64,000 nucleotides of DNA from Dysgonomonas sp. 25 (lineage in GTDB: Bacteria; Bacteroidota; Bacteroidia; Bacteroidales; Dysgonomonadaceae). The notes under the pieces were generated by a model that saw nothing but the letters and a program-made list of their open reading frames with translations, did not search any database and was not told where the DNA came from. The position numbers were made by a program, and so were the translations under genes. The stretch spans positions 1 to 64,000 of the forward strand of contig NZ_QVMN01000011.1 of the NCBI RefSeq assembly GCF_010501075.1, in the 5' to 3' direction. Below are positions 1 to 9,531 of the stretch, piece by piece (the stretch's first letter is position 1; each line of letters opens with the position of its first letter).

Positions 1-105
1 AAAGTTCTGTTTAAGTTTGGATGTAATCTCTAAGGTTAAAAAATATCAAATATTTTCACAGTTGAAGTTAGCCCTCTTTTCCGTGTCTAAATATTTTTAC
101 CCCTC

Positions 106-154
106 ACACTCTTTTCGAAATCGGGCCTACACTCTTTTCGAAATCGGGCCTACA
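106..154. repeat. Tandem duplication, 23-bp unit, about 2.1 copies
   Basis: The unit begins ACACTCTTTTCGAAATCGGG and ends CCT. Copies start at 106 and 129, and a few bases of a third follow. Each unit carries the self-complementary core TTTCGAAA. The copies are identical, which suggests a recent duplication. Confidence 0.85.
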
Positions 155-586
155 TAAATAATTATGAACATCTTAATCATAACTATATAGAGTCTTCCCT
201 TAGTTTCTAATATCACAAAATTAATGAAAATATTTTAACAAGTATATGTTTTCTTTAAAAATATTTTAAACTCAAAACAGAATTGACCTCCAAGAAAAAC
301 ATGAGGAAGTAAATCAGAAGATTTGCTGCTTTTGTTATGCCTTTTCCTGTAAAGAAAATTACGGAAGTAATTTCACGGAAACTTTTCGAAACAATTCGAA
401 GTGTCTTAAAAGGGTGTCGAAATCAATCTGAGGGTAGCGGAGAAATATATTCTGTCCTAAAAAAATGTGGTATCCCTGTTTTTTTTGACGGATGGTAATT
501 TGTTTGATAATCTATTGTTTAGCCTGTATTTTCCGATGTTTGGCGGGATGTTTTTATGTATTTATCTTTTTCTGAACACTAAATAG

Positions 587-618
587 TTTGTTATTTTTTG
601 TAATTTGTAATAATTTCG
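587..618 (+). promoter_or_regulatory. Candidate Bacteroidota promoter for the DeoR regulator
   Basis: A -33 type TTTG (587-590) is followed after 20 bases by TAATTTCG (611-618), which matches the Bacteroides -7 consensus TAnnTTTG at all but one fixed position. It lies about 80 bases upstream of the start codon. Inference from the consensus only. Confidence 0.4.
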
Positions 619-697
619 TATCTTCAAAACCGAAAGTATTACGTTCGTTATTCGAATTTAATCCGGTATAAAAAGGATAACTTAAACTTGTTTGAAT

Positions 698-1462
698 ATG
701 GGAAATATAGCTCAAAGACATAAGATGATTTTAGATCGGATCAAGAAAGATGGTTTCGTTAAGGTGCAGGAGCTGAGTCGGGATTTTGATGTTTCGGAAG
801 TAACTATCCGAAAAGATTTGAAATATCTCGAATCCCGAAAATTATTGCACCGGACGCACGGAAGCGCGAGTACATTGAGCTCGATAACGGTGGATAAGCA
901 TATTGATGAAAAAGAAAAGGTCAATATAGAAGAAAAAATAAGAATTGCCAAGGCTGCGAGTGCCCTGTTGAGACCAAATGATAAAATTATTATTGCTTCG
1001 GGTACAACCTTGCTTGCCTTTGCCAATGAGCTGGATATCGATTTTCCGCTGACCGTTATCACTTCTTCGGTCAAAGTTTCGTTGACCTTGTGCTACGACC
1101 CCAATATCGACATTGTGCAACTGGGCGGTACGATGCGGAAGAACTCTGTATCTGTTATCGGGCACTTTGCCGAAGATATGCTGAATTCCCTGTCCTTTAA
1201 TAAATTGTTTCTGGGTGTCGATGGGCTGGATTTCTCGAATGGGCTTACGACCAGCGATTTGAGCGAGGCATATATAAATAAAAAGATGATAAACGCATCG
1301 CAGGAGATAATTGTGCTGACCGATTCTTCCAAATTCGGAGAAACAGGCTTTTGTAAGATTTGCGAACTCGATAAGGTACACCATATAATAACTGACACCA
1401 ATGCCCCGAGCCATATGATTTCGATGATAGAGGAGACCGGAATAAAAGTGACATTGGTTTAG
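698..1462 (+). CDS. glpR: DeoR-family transcriptional regulator (GlpR-like)
   Basis: About 254 residues, the usual DeoR length. The N-terminus is a winged helix with the DeoR signature (VQELSRDFDVSEVTIRKDL). The C-terminal sensor domain has the conserved sugar-phosphate pocket motifs SGTT and GVDGLD. ATG at 698 was chosen; a TTG two codons upstream (692) is possible but less likely. A strong terminator follows, so the gene is probably transcribed apart from glpA. Position directly upstream of glpABC suggests a glycerol-3-phosphate-responsive repressor. The family is clear; the effector is inferred from context. Confidence 0.85.
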   Translation: MGNIAQRHKMILDRIKKDGFVKVQELSRDFDVSEVTIRKDLKYLESRKLLHRTHGSASTLSSITVDKHIDEKEKVNIEEKIRIAKAASALLRPNDKIIIASGTTLLAFANELDIDFPLTVITSSVKVSLTLCYDPNIDIVQLGGTMRKNSVSVIGHFAEDMLNSLSFNKLFLGVDGLDFSNGLTTSDLSEAYINKKMINASQEIIVLTDSSKFGETGFCKICELDKVHHIITDTNAPSHMISMIEETGIKVTLV

Positions 1463-1493
1463 TTCCGATATAAAACGAAATATTTTTGTTGCG

Positions 1494-1521
1494 AAAAAGT
1501 CCATAATTTATGGGCTTTTTT
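1494..1521 (+). terminator. Rho-independent terminator after glpR
   Basis: A 12-bp stem (AAAAAGTCCATA with TATGGGCTTTTT, one G-U pair) encloses a 3-base loop and ends in a T run. It separates glpR from the glpA operon. Confidence 0.85.
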
Positions 1522-1605
1522 GTTTTATATGCTAAAAAACATTTATAGCTATATCATTTTTTTGCCCAAAAAGTTTTGATTTCTTCCGTTTATTGATTTT
1601 ATTTG

Positions 1606-1629
1606 TATCAAATTGTTTCGATTTGGATA
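1606..1629. promoter_or_regulatory. Imperfect inverted repeat upstream of glpA, possible GlpR operator
   Basis: ATCAAAT and ATTTGGAT face each other around a 7-base centre, about 40 bases before the glpA start codon. The position suits an operator for the DeoR regulator, and TCGATTTG at 1618-1625 resembles a -7 element. No second site was found, so this is weak. Confidence 0.3.
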
Positions 1630-1666
1630 AAGTCCAGTTGTTTTTTAGGATTTATTTAATAAAATA

Positions 1667-3307
1667 ATGAAAGAATTCGATGCGATAATAATAGGAGGAG
1701 GGGCAACAGGAGCCGGAATAGCGCGCGATTGCGCTAAACGGGGGATTGCTGTTCTGCTTCTTGAACAATCAGATATTGCTACGGGAGCTACCGGACGCAA
1801 TCATGGATTGTTGCATAGCGGTGCGCGTTATGCCGTCCATGATTACGAATCGGCAAAAGAATGTATCGACGAAAATAATATCCTGAAAAAAATAGCTCCT
1901 CATTGTCTTACTCCATCGGGAGGTTTATTCCTTACACTTCCCGAAGATGATTTGGATTATCAGCAGGTTTTTGTAGAAGCTTGTTATAGAGCCGGCATCA
2001 AAGCCGAAGTAATCGACCCGAAAGAGGCGTTGCGAATCGAGCCATCGGCTAATCCACAGATAACAGGTGCAGTAAAAGTGCCCGACGGATCGGTCGACCC
2101 TTTCCGCTTGACCTTGTCGAATATTCTGGATGCTAAAAAACATGGGGCAACTGTCTACACCTATCACGAAGTGCTGAAGGTATTGAGAAATGGAGACAGC
2201 GTACAAGGCGTTTCCGTTTGGGATAAGATAACAAAGACAGAGAAAAAGATTTACGCACCTATCGTTGTGAATGCTGCCGGAATCTGGGGGCAGAGAATGA
2301 CGCTCTATGCCGATATCAATCCGGTGAAAATGCTTCCGGCCAAAGGTTCGCTGCTCATTATGGGGCATCGCCTGAATAATATTGTATTAAATCGCTGCCG
2401 CAAGCCTGCCGATGCCGATATATTGGTGCCGGGCGAAACGGTTTCGGTTATTGGTACTACCTCGATGCGTATCCCATACGAAGAGATTGACAATCTGACG
2501 ATAACGACTAAGGAAGTCGACGACCTGATAGAAGGGGGCAGCCAGCTCGCTCCTGTTTTGGCAAAGACCAGAATCCTCCGCGCTTATGCCGGAATACGTC
2601 CGTTAGTTGCTGCCGATACCGATGCGGGAGGGCGCAATATCAGCCGCGGAATCGTGTTGCTTGATCATGAAAAACGCGACGGGCTGAAAGGCTTTATAAG
2701 CATAGTAGGGGGGAAATTAGTGACATACCGCCTGATGGCCGAAATGGCTACCGATTTGATTTGTGAGAAGATGAATCTTTCGGTAAGCTGTACGACCGCA
2801 ACCGATAAATTGCCGGGCGCTTCGGCGGAAGAGGATATGGCTATACATTCGAACCGTTCGATTTCTGCCATGCAGAAACATGCGCTGGCATCGCGTTACG
2901 GAGACTTGTCGAATGGCATGTCTTCCGAAATAAAGAAAAAATCACTGGTGTGTGAATGTGAAGAGATATTAGCGGACGAAATACGCGCTTCCATCCATAA
3001 ATTTCATATAAGCAGTTTGTCGGATCTCCGCCGCAGGACACGCTTGGGCATGGGAACCTGTCAGGGTACGCTTTGTGCTTGCCGGGCAGCCGGTATTATG
3101 AGCGAAGAAAAGGTAAGATGCGACTACGATGCCAAGCAGGATTTGCTTGATTTCCTGAATGAAAGATGGAAAGGGATGCTTCCTATTGCATGGGGCGAAA
3201 CGTTGCGCGAAAGTGAATATATGACTTGGCTCTATCGCGGATTGTTTGGTATATTTGCCCAACAAAAACCGTTGCCGAAAGAAACCGTAAGTGCAGTAAA
3301 AATATGA
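1667..3307 (+). CDS. glpA: Anaerobic glycerol-3-phosphate dehydrogenase subunit A (FAD)
   Basis: 546 residues, against about 540 in the E. coli subunit. It oxidises sn-glycerol-3-phosphate to dihydroxyacetone phosphate and passes electrons through GlpB and GlpC to menaquinone. The N-terminal Rossmann FAD motif IIGGGATGAG is at residues 8-17. The C-terminus carries a BFD-like [2Fe-2S] domain with C429, C431, C465 and C470. The stop codon overlaps the glpB start (ATGA), which indicates translational coupling. First gene of a + strand run that continues to 19674. Confidence 0.95.
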   Translation: MKEFDAIIIGGGATGAGIARDCAKRGIAVLLLEQSDIATGATGRNHGLLHSGARYAVHDYESAKECIDENNILKKIAPHCLTPSGGLFLTLPEDDLDYQQVFVEACYRAGIKAEVIDPKEALRIEPSANPQITGAVKVPDGSVDPFRLTLSNILDAKKHGATVYTYHEVLKVLRNGDSVQGVSVWDKITKTEKKIYAPIVVNAAGIWGQRMTLYADINPVKMLPAKGSLLIMGHRLNNIVLNRCRKPADADILVPGETVSVIGTTSMRIPYEEIDNLTITTKEVDDLIEGGSQLAPVLAKTRILRAYAGIRPLVAADTDAGGRNISRGIVLLDHEKRDGLKGFISIVGGKLVTYRLMAEMATDLICEKMNLSVSCTTATDKLPGASAEEDMAIHSNRSISAMQKHALASRYGDLSNGMSSEIKKKSLVCECEEILADEIRASIHKFHISSLSDLRRRTRLGMGTCQGTLCACRAAGIMSEEKVRCDYDAKQDLLDFLNERWKGMLPIAWGETLRESEYMTWLYRGLFGIFAQQKPLPKETVSAVKI

Positions 3308-4563
3308 GATTCGATACTATAATAATAGGAGGAGGGCTTGCCGGCTTGATTTGCGGAATCAGGCTTGCCGGACATAATCAGCGATGTGCTATTGTCTCAT
3401 CGGGACGGAGCTCTATGTACTCCTTTTCGGGTTCTTTCGATTTGTTAGGAAATGTTTCTAACGAAGAATCGCTGTATAGCTTATCGGATTCGCTTTTACA
3501 ATTGGTAAACGAAAATAAAAAACATCCTTATTCGAAAATAGGATTATCCCGATTCGAAACTTTAATCGGCGAATTTCATACCATACTCAATAGATTGGGC
3601 ATACCCACAAAAGGCAATGCCCGCGAAAATCATTTCAGATTGACGCCAATGGGTACACTCCGGCCGGCATGGTTGTCTGCAGACTGTGTGGCTGCCAGCC
3701 CATTGGCAGATCAATTGCCGTGGAAAAAAGTAGCTGTTTGCAACCTACAGGGATTTATGGACTTTCCGCATCAGCTATTAGCCAAGCAGCTGCTTTCTTC
3801 CGGTGTAGATGCGACAATCCATTCTCTGGATCTTCGTTTTCTGGATGCAATAGGGCAAAATTCGACCGAAATGCGATCGGTAAGTATTGCCCGTCTGCTC
3901 GAAAAACAAGAAAACCTGGAGGAACTGGCCAATGCACTGAACCGGATTGCAAAAGGGCACGACGCTCTTTTGCTGCCTGCCGTATTGTATAGTGCCGAAG
4001 GTAAAGCTTTTGAGAAGTTGAGAAATATGGTACTCGACACCGAACTGTTTATGCTGCCCACCATGCCTCCGTCCGTCATCGGGCTGGAAATAGAATCGGC
4101 GCTTATTGCCGAGTTCAAAAGGCTTGGAGGAGCATTTTTCGGCGGCGATTCAGTCCTGAAAGGAGAAATCCAATCGGATAAGGTACACCATATAAATACA
4201 GCCAATCACGGAGATATTGCTATGCTTGCCGACAACTATGTGTTGGCTACAGGCAGTTTCTTTAATAAAGGATTGGTTGCTACCCATAACTCCGTCTACG
4301 AACCTGTATTCGGATGCGATGTTGCATATCTGCCCAACCGGGAAGACTGGTATACCAACAACCTGTTCGAACGGCAGGAATATTTAGGATTCGGGGTCGA
4401 AACGACAACGGATTTTAAAACCCTCTCGGGAGGTAAGCCCGTAGAGAATTTATACGCCATAGGCGCTGTGTTGTCGGACTATAATCCCGTCGAGGAAGGT
4501 AGTGGAGCAGGTGTAGCCCTGTTGACAGCATTGTGCGTTGCCAACCATATATTGAAGCTATAA
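3304..4563 (+). CDS. glpB: Anaerobic glycerol-3-phosphate dehydrogenase subunit B (flavin)
   Basis: 419 residues from the ATG at 3304, the same length as E. coli GlpB. The open frame extends upstream to 3226, but the 3304 start overlaps the glpA stop and begins right at the dinucleotide-binding motif IIGGGLAGL (residues 6-14), so it is preferred. GlpB is the FMN-linked partner of GlpA. A C-terminal flavin-contact segment (LYAIGAVLSDYNPVEEGSG) is visible. The glpC start follows the stop after 2 bases. Confidence 0.93.
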   Translation: MRFDTIIIGGGLAGLICGIRLAGHNQRCAIVSSGRSSMYSFSGSFDLLGNVSNEESLYSLSDSLLQLVNENKKHPYSKIGLSRFETLIGEFHTILNRLGIPTKGNARENHFRLTPMGTLRPAWLSADCVAASPLADQLPWKKVAVCNLQGFMDFPHQLLAKQLLSSGVDATIHSLDLRFLDAIGQNSTEMRSVSIARLLEKQENLEELANALNRIAKGHDALLLPAVLYSAEGKAFEKLRNMVLDTELFMLPTMPPSVIGLEIESALIAEFKRLGGAFFGGDSVLKGEIQSDKVHHINTANHGDIAMLADNYVLATGSFFNKGLVATHNSVYEPVFGCDVAYLPNREDWYTNNLFERQEYLGFGVETTTDFKTLSGGKPVENLYAIGAVLSDYNPVEEGSGAGVALLTALCVANHILKL

Positions 4564-4565
4564 AT

Positions 4566-5780
4566 ATGGATTTGAAGTTGTTACATACAAGCCCTAATAA
4601 TTTTGAAGAATGTACTAAATGTACAATCTGTACTACGGTTTGTCCTTTATTGAATATAGTCGAGCTATTTCCCGGCCCTAAGCATGCAGGTCCCGATGGG
4701 GAGCGCCTGCGCCTGATGGACCCGAAATTGTACGACGAAGCTTTAAAATATTGCCTGAACTGTAAACGCTGCGAAGTAGCCTGTCCGTCCGATGTGCGCA
4801 TCGGCGATATTATACAGGCTGCACGGATAGAATATGGTAAAACGGGTTTCAGTCTGCGGAACTTCCTGTTGGCCAATACCGATTTGGTCGGAACGCTGTC
4901 TACTACGATGGCGCCGCTTGTGAATGCGACCATCAAGACAAAGCCGGTGCGAAAGGTGATGGATGCCGTGCTGAAGATCGATCATCGCCGTATCTTCCCG
5001 AAATATACATCGCAGACATTCGAAAGCTGGTACAAAAAACAAGCAAATACACAAAAACAATTCAAAGAGCAGGTTTCTTTCTTTCATGGGTGTTATGTGA
5101 ACTACAACTTTCCTCAGTTGGGGAAAGATTTGGTGAAAGTTTTCAATGCATTGGGCATAGGTGTTCAATTGCTTAAGAAGGAAAAATGCTGCGGAGTGGC
5201 GCTCATCTCAAATGGCTTCATCGATCAGGCGAAACGCCAAGCTGAGGTGAACGTGGCATCTCTGCGCGAATCTATTGTGGATAAAAATATCCCTGTCGTG
5301 GGGACTTCCTCTACCTGTATCATGACCTTGCGCGACGAATATCCGCATCTGCTGGATATCGATAACGCGGACATCCGCGACAAAACGGAATTGGCTACCC
5401 GGTATATCTATCGGCTGCTGACGCAGGGTAAAGCAAACTTGAAACCGAATGCGAAAAAGATAAAAGTGGCATATCATACGGCATGCCATATGGAAAAAAT
5501 GGGATGGGCTTATTATTCGATAGAATTGCTTAAGTTGATCCCGAATATCGAAGTCTACGAACTGCAATCGCAATGCTGCGGTATTGCCGGTACGTATGGC
5601 TTTAAGCGGGAGAATTACGAAGCTTCGCAAGCTATCGGACAATCGCTGTTCGAGCAGATAGAATCGCTCGATATCGATTTTGTCGTGTCCGATTGCGAAA
5701 CATGTAAGTGGCAAATAGAGATGTCTACATCACGCCAGTGTATTCATCCAATCTCTGTACTGGCTCAGGCTTTAGACTGA
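4566..5780 (+). CDS. glpC: Anaerobic glycerol-3-phosphate dehydrogenase subunit C (Fe-S)
   Basis: 404 residues (E. coli GlpC about 396). Two ferredoxin clusters near the N-terminus are ligated by C16-C19-C22-C26 and C63-C66-C69-C73. They are followed by two cysteine-rich CCG domains (KCCGVAL and QCCGIAGTYG), as in the heterodisulfide reductase/GlpC/LutA group. It anchors GlpAB to the membrane and transfers electrons to quinone. The ATG at 4566 sits 2 bases after glpB; the longer frame from 4533 would overlap glpB and add a non-homologous leader. Confidence 0.94.
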   Translation: MDLKLLHTSPNNFEECTKCTICTTVCPLLNIVELFPGPKHAGPDGERLRLMDPKLYDEALKYCLNCKRCEVACPSDVRIGDIIQAARIEYGKTGFSLRNFLLANTDLVGTLSTTMAPLVNATIKTKPVRKVMDAVLKIDHRRIFPKYTSQTFESWYKKQANTQKQFKEQVSFFHGCYVNYNFPQLGKDLVKVFNALGIGVQLLKKEKCCGVALISNGFIDQAKRQAEVNVASLRESIVDKNIPVVGTSSTCIMTLRDEYPHLLDIDNADIRDKTELATRYIYRLLTQGKANLKPNAKKIKVAYHTACHMEKMGWAYYSIELLKLIPNIEVYELQSQCCGIAGTYGFKRENYEASQAIGQSLFEQIESLDIDFVVSDCETCKWQIEMSTSRQCIHPISVLAQALD

Positions 5781-5823
5781 GTGCCTTTGCGAAATACAAA
5801 TTCTAATCAAGAAAACTAAATGT

Positions 5824-6012
5824 ATGAAAAAGATGGAACAGATAGAAGCACACATCGACAAATCAGCAGCGCAAATCGACTATTTGAAAGTAAAACTTTC
5901 GAATGAGGCACAGGATTGTATGTACATCGGCATTTTGGGCATCATAAGGGAAATATTCAATCTGATAGACTTCCCAGCTAAATTAATCAAGAAAAAGCCA
6001 CAGGGAGAGTAG
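5824..6012 (+). CDS. Small unrecognised protein inside the glp operon
   Basis: 62 residues from an ATG 43 bases after glpC; a second ATG at 5833 is an alternative. The first half is charged and probably helical (KKMEQIEAHIDKSAAQIDYL). The second half has a hydrophobic amphipathic stretch (MYIGILGIIREIFNLIDF) and a lysine-rich tail. There is no signal peptide and no family I recognise. Its place between glpC and glpT, same strand and codon style, suggests a real gene, perhaps a small membrane-associated partner of GlpABC or GlpT. The function is not known. Confidence 0.55.
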   Translation: MKKMEQIEAHIDKSAAQIDYLKVKLSNEAQDCMYIGILGIIREIFNLIDFPAKLIKKKPQGE

Positions 6013-6156
6013 GGCATAGGGGCAGTGAGTCTTAACCTGAATTTAAATATAAGGTGTGAGGAGCTTAACTTCCGTGCTTTTCCTTTGCGAAGAGAAAATT
6101 CAAAACGAAATAATTGATCACTATTTAAAATAAACGTTTAACCTAAATTGAGAACC

Positions 6157-7500
6157 ATGTGGAATTTTTTTAAACCGCCTGCACACAAACCGATGAAGGG
6201 CAAAGACGAGATTGACCCTCATTATAAAAAGATGAGACGAAATGTCTTTTTAGGTGCATTTATCGGGTATGCAGGGTACTACTTCATTCGCAAAAACTTT
6301 TCTTTGGCAATGCCGGATTTGATAGAAACAGGATTCGATGCTGCCGATTTGGGTATTGCAAGTGGAGCTATTTCTATTGCATACGGCCTCAGCAAGTTTG
6401 TAATGGGAAGCGTTTCCGACAGGAGTAATTCGCGTATATTCCTGAGTGTCGGGCTGATATTATCAGCTATCACCATGATTGCGATGGGACTTATTCCGGC
6501 GCTTACATCTTCGGTCGTCGTTATGTGTGTTGTACTTTTCATCAATGGATGGTTTCAGGGAATGGGTTGGCCTCCGTGCGGACGGATTATGACGCATTGG
6601 TTTTCGGCCAATGAGCGCGGAACCAAAATGGCTATCTGGAATGTGGCGCACAATGTCGGCGGAGCATTAATGCCTTTGCTTGCCATATTAGGAGTTGCCA
6701 TATTCGGCGACTGGCATGCTAAACTGTTCTTTCCGGGGATTGCTGCTGTATTTATAGCCTTTGTGGCTTATATACTGATTCGGGATACCCCGCAATCGGA
6801 AGGCTTACCTAATATAGAAGAATACCGGAACGACTATCCTACCACATACGACAAGAGCCAGGAAAAGGAATTCTCGATGAAGCAGATATTTCTGGATTAT
6901 GTATTGACTAACAGGCTGCTTTGGCTTGTAGCATTTGCCAATGCCTTTATATACCTCGTACGTTATGGTGTTCTCGACTGGGCACCTTTGTATCTGACCA
7001 ATATAAAGCATAGTTCGACTGTTGGGGGAAGTATCGGTGTATTTTCCTACGAAATAGCAGGTATCGTCGGCACATTGCTTTGCGGATGGATGTCCGACAA
7101 ACTTTTCAAAGGTCGCCGCGCTCCGGCCATCATCTTGTACATGCTCCTGGTTATGGTCGCTGTATTTGTTTACTGGCAAAATCCGGCAGGGAATCCACTT
7201 GTCGATAACATAGCCTTGTTTGCGATAGGTTTCCTTATCTATGGGCCGGTGATGATGATCGGTGTACAAGCATTGGATTTAGTTCCTAAGAAAGCAGCAG
7301 GAACAGCCGCAGGGCTTACCGGCTTCTTCGGCTATGTTGTAGGAGCTCTTTTCTCGAACGTAGCTTTCGGCTTTATTATTAAACATTTCGGATGGGATGC
7401 TGCATTCATCATCCTGATTGTTGCCTGTCTAATTTCTATTCTATTCACTGCAACCACATGGAACAAGGAAAAGAAAATACATGGAGTTGATAATTCATAA
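6157..7500 (+). CDS. glpT: Glycerol-3-phosphate:phosphate antiporter, MFS
   Basis: 447 residues from ATG 6157 (a TTG at 6148 is in frame but less likely). It has about 12 hydrophobic segments and the organophosphate:phosphate antiporter signatures: a conserved N-terminus (FLGAFIGYAGYYFIRKNFSL), the loop motif GSVSDRSNSR, and GWFQGMGWPPCGR in the fifth helix region. GlpT exchanges external or periplasmic glycerol-3-phosphate for inorganic phosphate at the inner membrane. It lies 15 bases before glpQ, so diester hydrolysis, import and oxidation are encoded together. Confidence 0.93.
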   Translation: MWNFFKPPAHKPMKGKDEIDPHYKKMRRNVFLGAFIGYAGYYFIRKNFSLAMPDLIETGFDAADLGIASGAISIAYGLSKFVMGSVSDRSNSRIFLSVGLILSAITMIAMGLIPALTSSVVVMCVVLFINGWFQGMGWPPCGRIMTHWFSANERGTKMAIWNVAHNVGGALMPLLAILGVAIFGDWHAKLFFPGIAAVFIAFVAYILIRDTPQSEGLPNIEEYRNDYPTTYDKSQEKEFSMKQIFLDYVLTNRLLWLVAFANAFIYLVRYGVLDWAPLYLTNIKHSSTVGGSIGVFSYEIAGIVGTLLCGWMSDKLFKGRRAPAIILYMLLVMVAVFVYWQNPAGNPLVDNIALFAIGFLIYGPVMMIGVQALDLVPKKAAGTAAGLTGFFGYVVGALFSNVAFGFIIKHFGWDAAFIILIVACLISILFTATTWNKEKKIHGVDNS

Positions 7501-7515
7501 TATAAAACTAAAACC

Positions 7516-8436
7516 GTGAAAGCATTGAAAAACTTAACTTATCTATTACTACTCACCTTTCTTGTCGGTTGTGGCGGTTCGAAGACAGACCAGCAAGCAA
7601 CCGAAACTGGCAAGGTGCTGTTTGATGAACAGGCGCACCGGGGGGGACGCGGGCTGATGCCCGAAAATACCATCCCTGCCATGCTCGACGCTATCGACAG
7701 GGGTGTGACTACTCTCGAGCTGGATTTGCAGATATCGAAAGACAAGAAAGTCATCGTTTCGCACGATCCTTATTTCAATATGGATATTACTACTTTGCCC
7801 GATGGAGGTTATCTGACCAAAGACGAGGCAAAAAACCGGGTGCTTTATACCATGGATTACGACAGCATAAAGAAGTATGATGTGGGCATAAAAGGTAACC
7901 CGAAATTCCCTGATCAAAAGCGTATGGAAGCGGTAAAGCCTCTCCTTTTCGACCTGATAAAAGCTTCGGAAGAGCATGCTGCCGAACAGGGGAAAAAGAT
8001 GTATTACAATATCGAAATAAAATCGAAAGCGAATGGCGATGATAAGATACATCCGCCTGTTCCCGAATTTGTGGATCTGGCAATGAAGGTGATAACTGAC
8101 GGAGGTATAAAAGACCGCACTACTATCCAGTCGTTCGATGTGAGGGCATTGAAATACCTGCACGAACGCTATCCGGATGTTACCCTCTCTTACCTGATAG
8201 GCAAGAAAGATGACAAACCGGTGAAGGAACTATTTGACGCATTGGGCTTTGTGCCTCAGGTATTAAGTCCCGAATATGTGATTGTAACCGATACGATGAT
8301 CAGCGATTGCCACCAGATGAATGTCAAGATTCTGCCATGGACTATCAATGACAAAGACGAAATACAACGGCAAAAAAATATGGGGGTAGACGGCATTATA
8401 ACAGACTATCCGAATCTCTTTCGACTTGTAGAATAA
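7516..8436 (+). CDS. glpQ: Glycerophosphodiester phosphodiesterase lipoprotein
   Basis: 306 residues starting at GTG 7516. An SpII signal ends at FLVGC (C19), so the enzyme is a lipoprotein. The GDPD TIM-barrel motifs are present: AHRGGRGLMPENT, the metal-binding ELDLQISKD, and VSHDP. Family members hydrolyse glycerophosphodiesters to glycerol-3-phosphate and an alcohol. The B. subtilis GlpQ also trims glycerol-phosphate teichoic acid exolytically. Only 50 bases, with no hairpin, separate it from the first BACON lipoprotein, so transcription probably continues into the SusCD segment. Confidence 0.92.
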   Translation: MKALKNLTYLLLLTFLVGCGGSKTDQQATETGKVLFDEQAHRGGRGLMPENTIPAMLDAIDRGVTTLELDLQISKDKKVIVSHDPYFNMDITTLPDGGYLTKDEAKNRVLYTMDYDSIKKYDVGIKGNPKFPDQKRMEAVKPLLFDLIKASEEHAAEQGKKMYYNIEIKSKANGDDKIHPPVPEFVDLAMKVITDGGIKDRTTIQSFDVRALKYLHERYPDVTLSYLIGKKDDKPVKELFDALGFVPQVLSPEYVIVTDTMISDCHQMNVKILPWTINDKDEIQRQKNMGVDGIITDYPNLFRLVE

Positions 8437-8486
8437 ATTTAAAGAAGAACATTATATACTAAACTAATTCATTTAAGAAAATCACT

Positions 8487-9482
8487 ATGAAAACAATTCA
8501 TGCGAGAAGCATTTTATATGCTTTGTGTATAATTATTGTGGGGCAGGTATTTTTTGCCTGTTCGGAGCATGACAACTCCAAGGATCCTGAAACAAGACTC
8601 TCTGTGGATAAATTGGAACTGACTGTTATACGTACGGGAAGGCTCAGTACCGGAAATAAAGCTTCGTTGTCGATATTGGCAAACAGAGGTTACGAATTGA
8701 GCAGCGATGTAGATTGGATAACAGTAGACAAGCCTAAGGGCGAAGGTCTTACGGATGTTGTCCTCGAGGTAGAGGAGAACAATACGAATGCTGTTCGCAC
8801 AGGCCGATTGACCGTAACCAGCAAAGACCGTACTGAAACTATTCTGGTAACTCAAACAATGGATGAGGATACTGATGATGGCGAAGCGGTGGGATATGTC
8901 TATCTCAACGAAGATTTTTCTTGGTTCGAACAATATGGCGGACAAGATCAGGTGATGCATCCCGATCAAGGTTCAACTGTCCCTATGCGCAACCAGGCGA
9001 ATGCTGTTCAAGTCTTTACAGAGCGGGGTTACGAAGAATTTAATTATTCGGGTAATGCCTTCTATATGGCTAAACACTATCTGAAGATGGGTAAAAATAA
9101 TACTCAAAATGGATTGGTTATTAAACTGCAAACGATTGCAAAAGGCAAATCGACCAATATCAAACTGACATTTGATGCGGCTCCGGTAGTATCGATTACA
9201 GGAACAGGTGAAAGCGTGGTACTTACAGGTATCGACGGAACATCCATTTCTGTAGAAAAGTTGGAAGGACCGGGAACAATCAACAACTCATCAGCTAAAG
9301 TGAGTGATCCTATATCTTTGGGTTCTGTCACTTCTTGGGGACAATGGGTAACAGGCGAAGTAACGCTTTACGGAGTTACGTCTAAGACAAAAATTGTAAT
9401 CCGTTCGACACAACAGGGCGAAAGTGGTTATAAGCGCTGGTATCTGGATAATGTGAAAATGGTGAAAGCGCCAAGAGACTAA
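8487..9482 (+). CDS. BACON-domain lipoprotein, probable surface glycan-binding protein
   Basis: 331 residues, with an SpII signal (VFFAC, C25). One BACON beta-sandwich follows, at about residues 35-125 (DVDWITVDKPKGEG, then RTGRLTVTS and ILVTQT). A second domain of about 195 residues starts at GYVYLNEDFSW and ends RWYLDNVKM, the style of a carbohydrate-binding jelly roll. That second domain is shared with the next protein. No catalytic signature is seen. Lying before SusC in the operon, it may be a surface glycan-binding protein (inference), although such proteins more often follow SusD. Confidence 0.75.
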   Translation: MKTIHARSILYALCIIIVGQVFFACSEHDNSKDPETRLSVDKLELTVIRTGRLSTGNKASLSILANRGYELSSDVDWITVDKPKGEGLTDVVLEVEENNTNAVRTGRLTVTSKDRTETILVTQTMDEDTDDGEAVGYVYLNEDFSWFEQYGGQDQVMHPDQGSTVPMRNQANAVQVFTERGYEEFNYSGNAFYMAKHYLKMGKNNTQNGLVIKLQTIAKGKSTNIKLTFDAAPVVSITGTGESVVLTGIDGTSISVEKLEGPGTINNSSAKVSDPISLGSVTSWGQWVTGEVTLYGVTSKTKIVIRSTQQGESGYKRWYLDNVKMVKAPRD

Positions 9483-9531
9483 TGGCTATATCACGAAATA
9501 GATGAATTAATAAAATAAATATCATACAGAA

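Larger units (their letters stand above)
1..697. other. AT-rich gene-free region upstream of glpR
   Basis: No credible coding region is seen. It contains a 23-bp tandem duplication (106-154), a third copy of its core CTTTTCGAAA at 382-391, and a promoter candidate at 587-618. The tail of an upstream gene may lie just outside the window, but no open frame enters from position 1 far enough to support one. Confidence 0.6.

Noticed and set aside
106-154. CRISPR array
   Set aside because: The repeats are directly adjacent with no spacers and only two copies.
842-1504. Minus-strand open frame of 220 codons
   Set aside because: It lies opposite the DeoR gene, has no recognisable domain, and the opposite frame encodes a clear family protein.
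3226-3303. Extended N-terminus of GlpB
   Set aside because: It overlaps glpA, adds a non-homologous leader, and the ATG at 3304 gives the usual length and an ATGA overlap.
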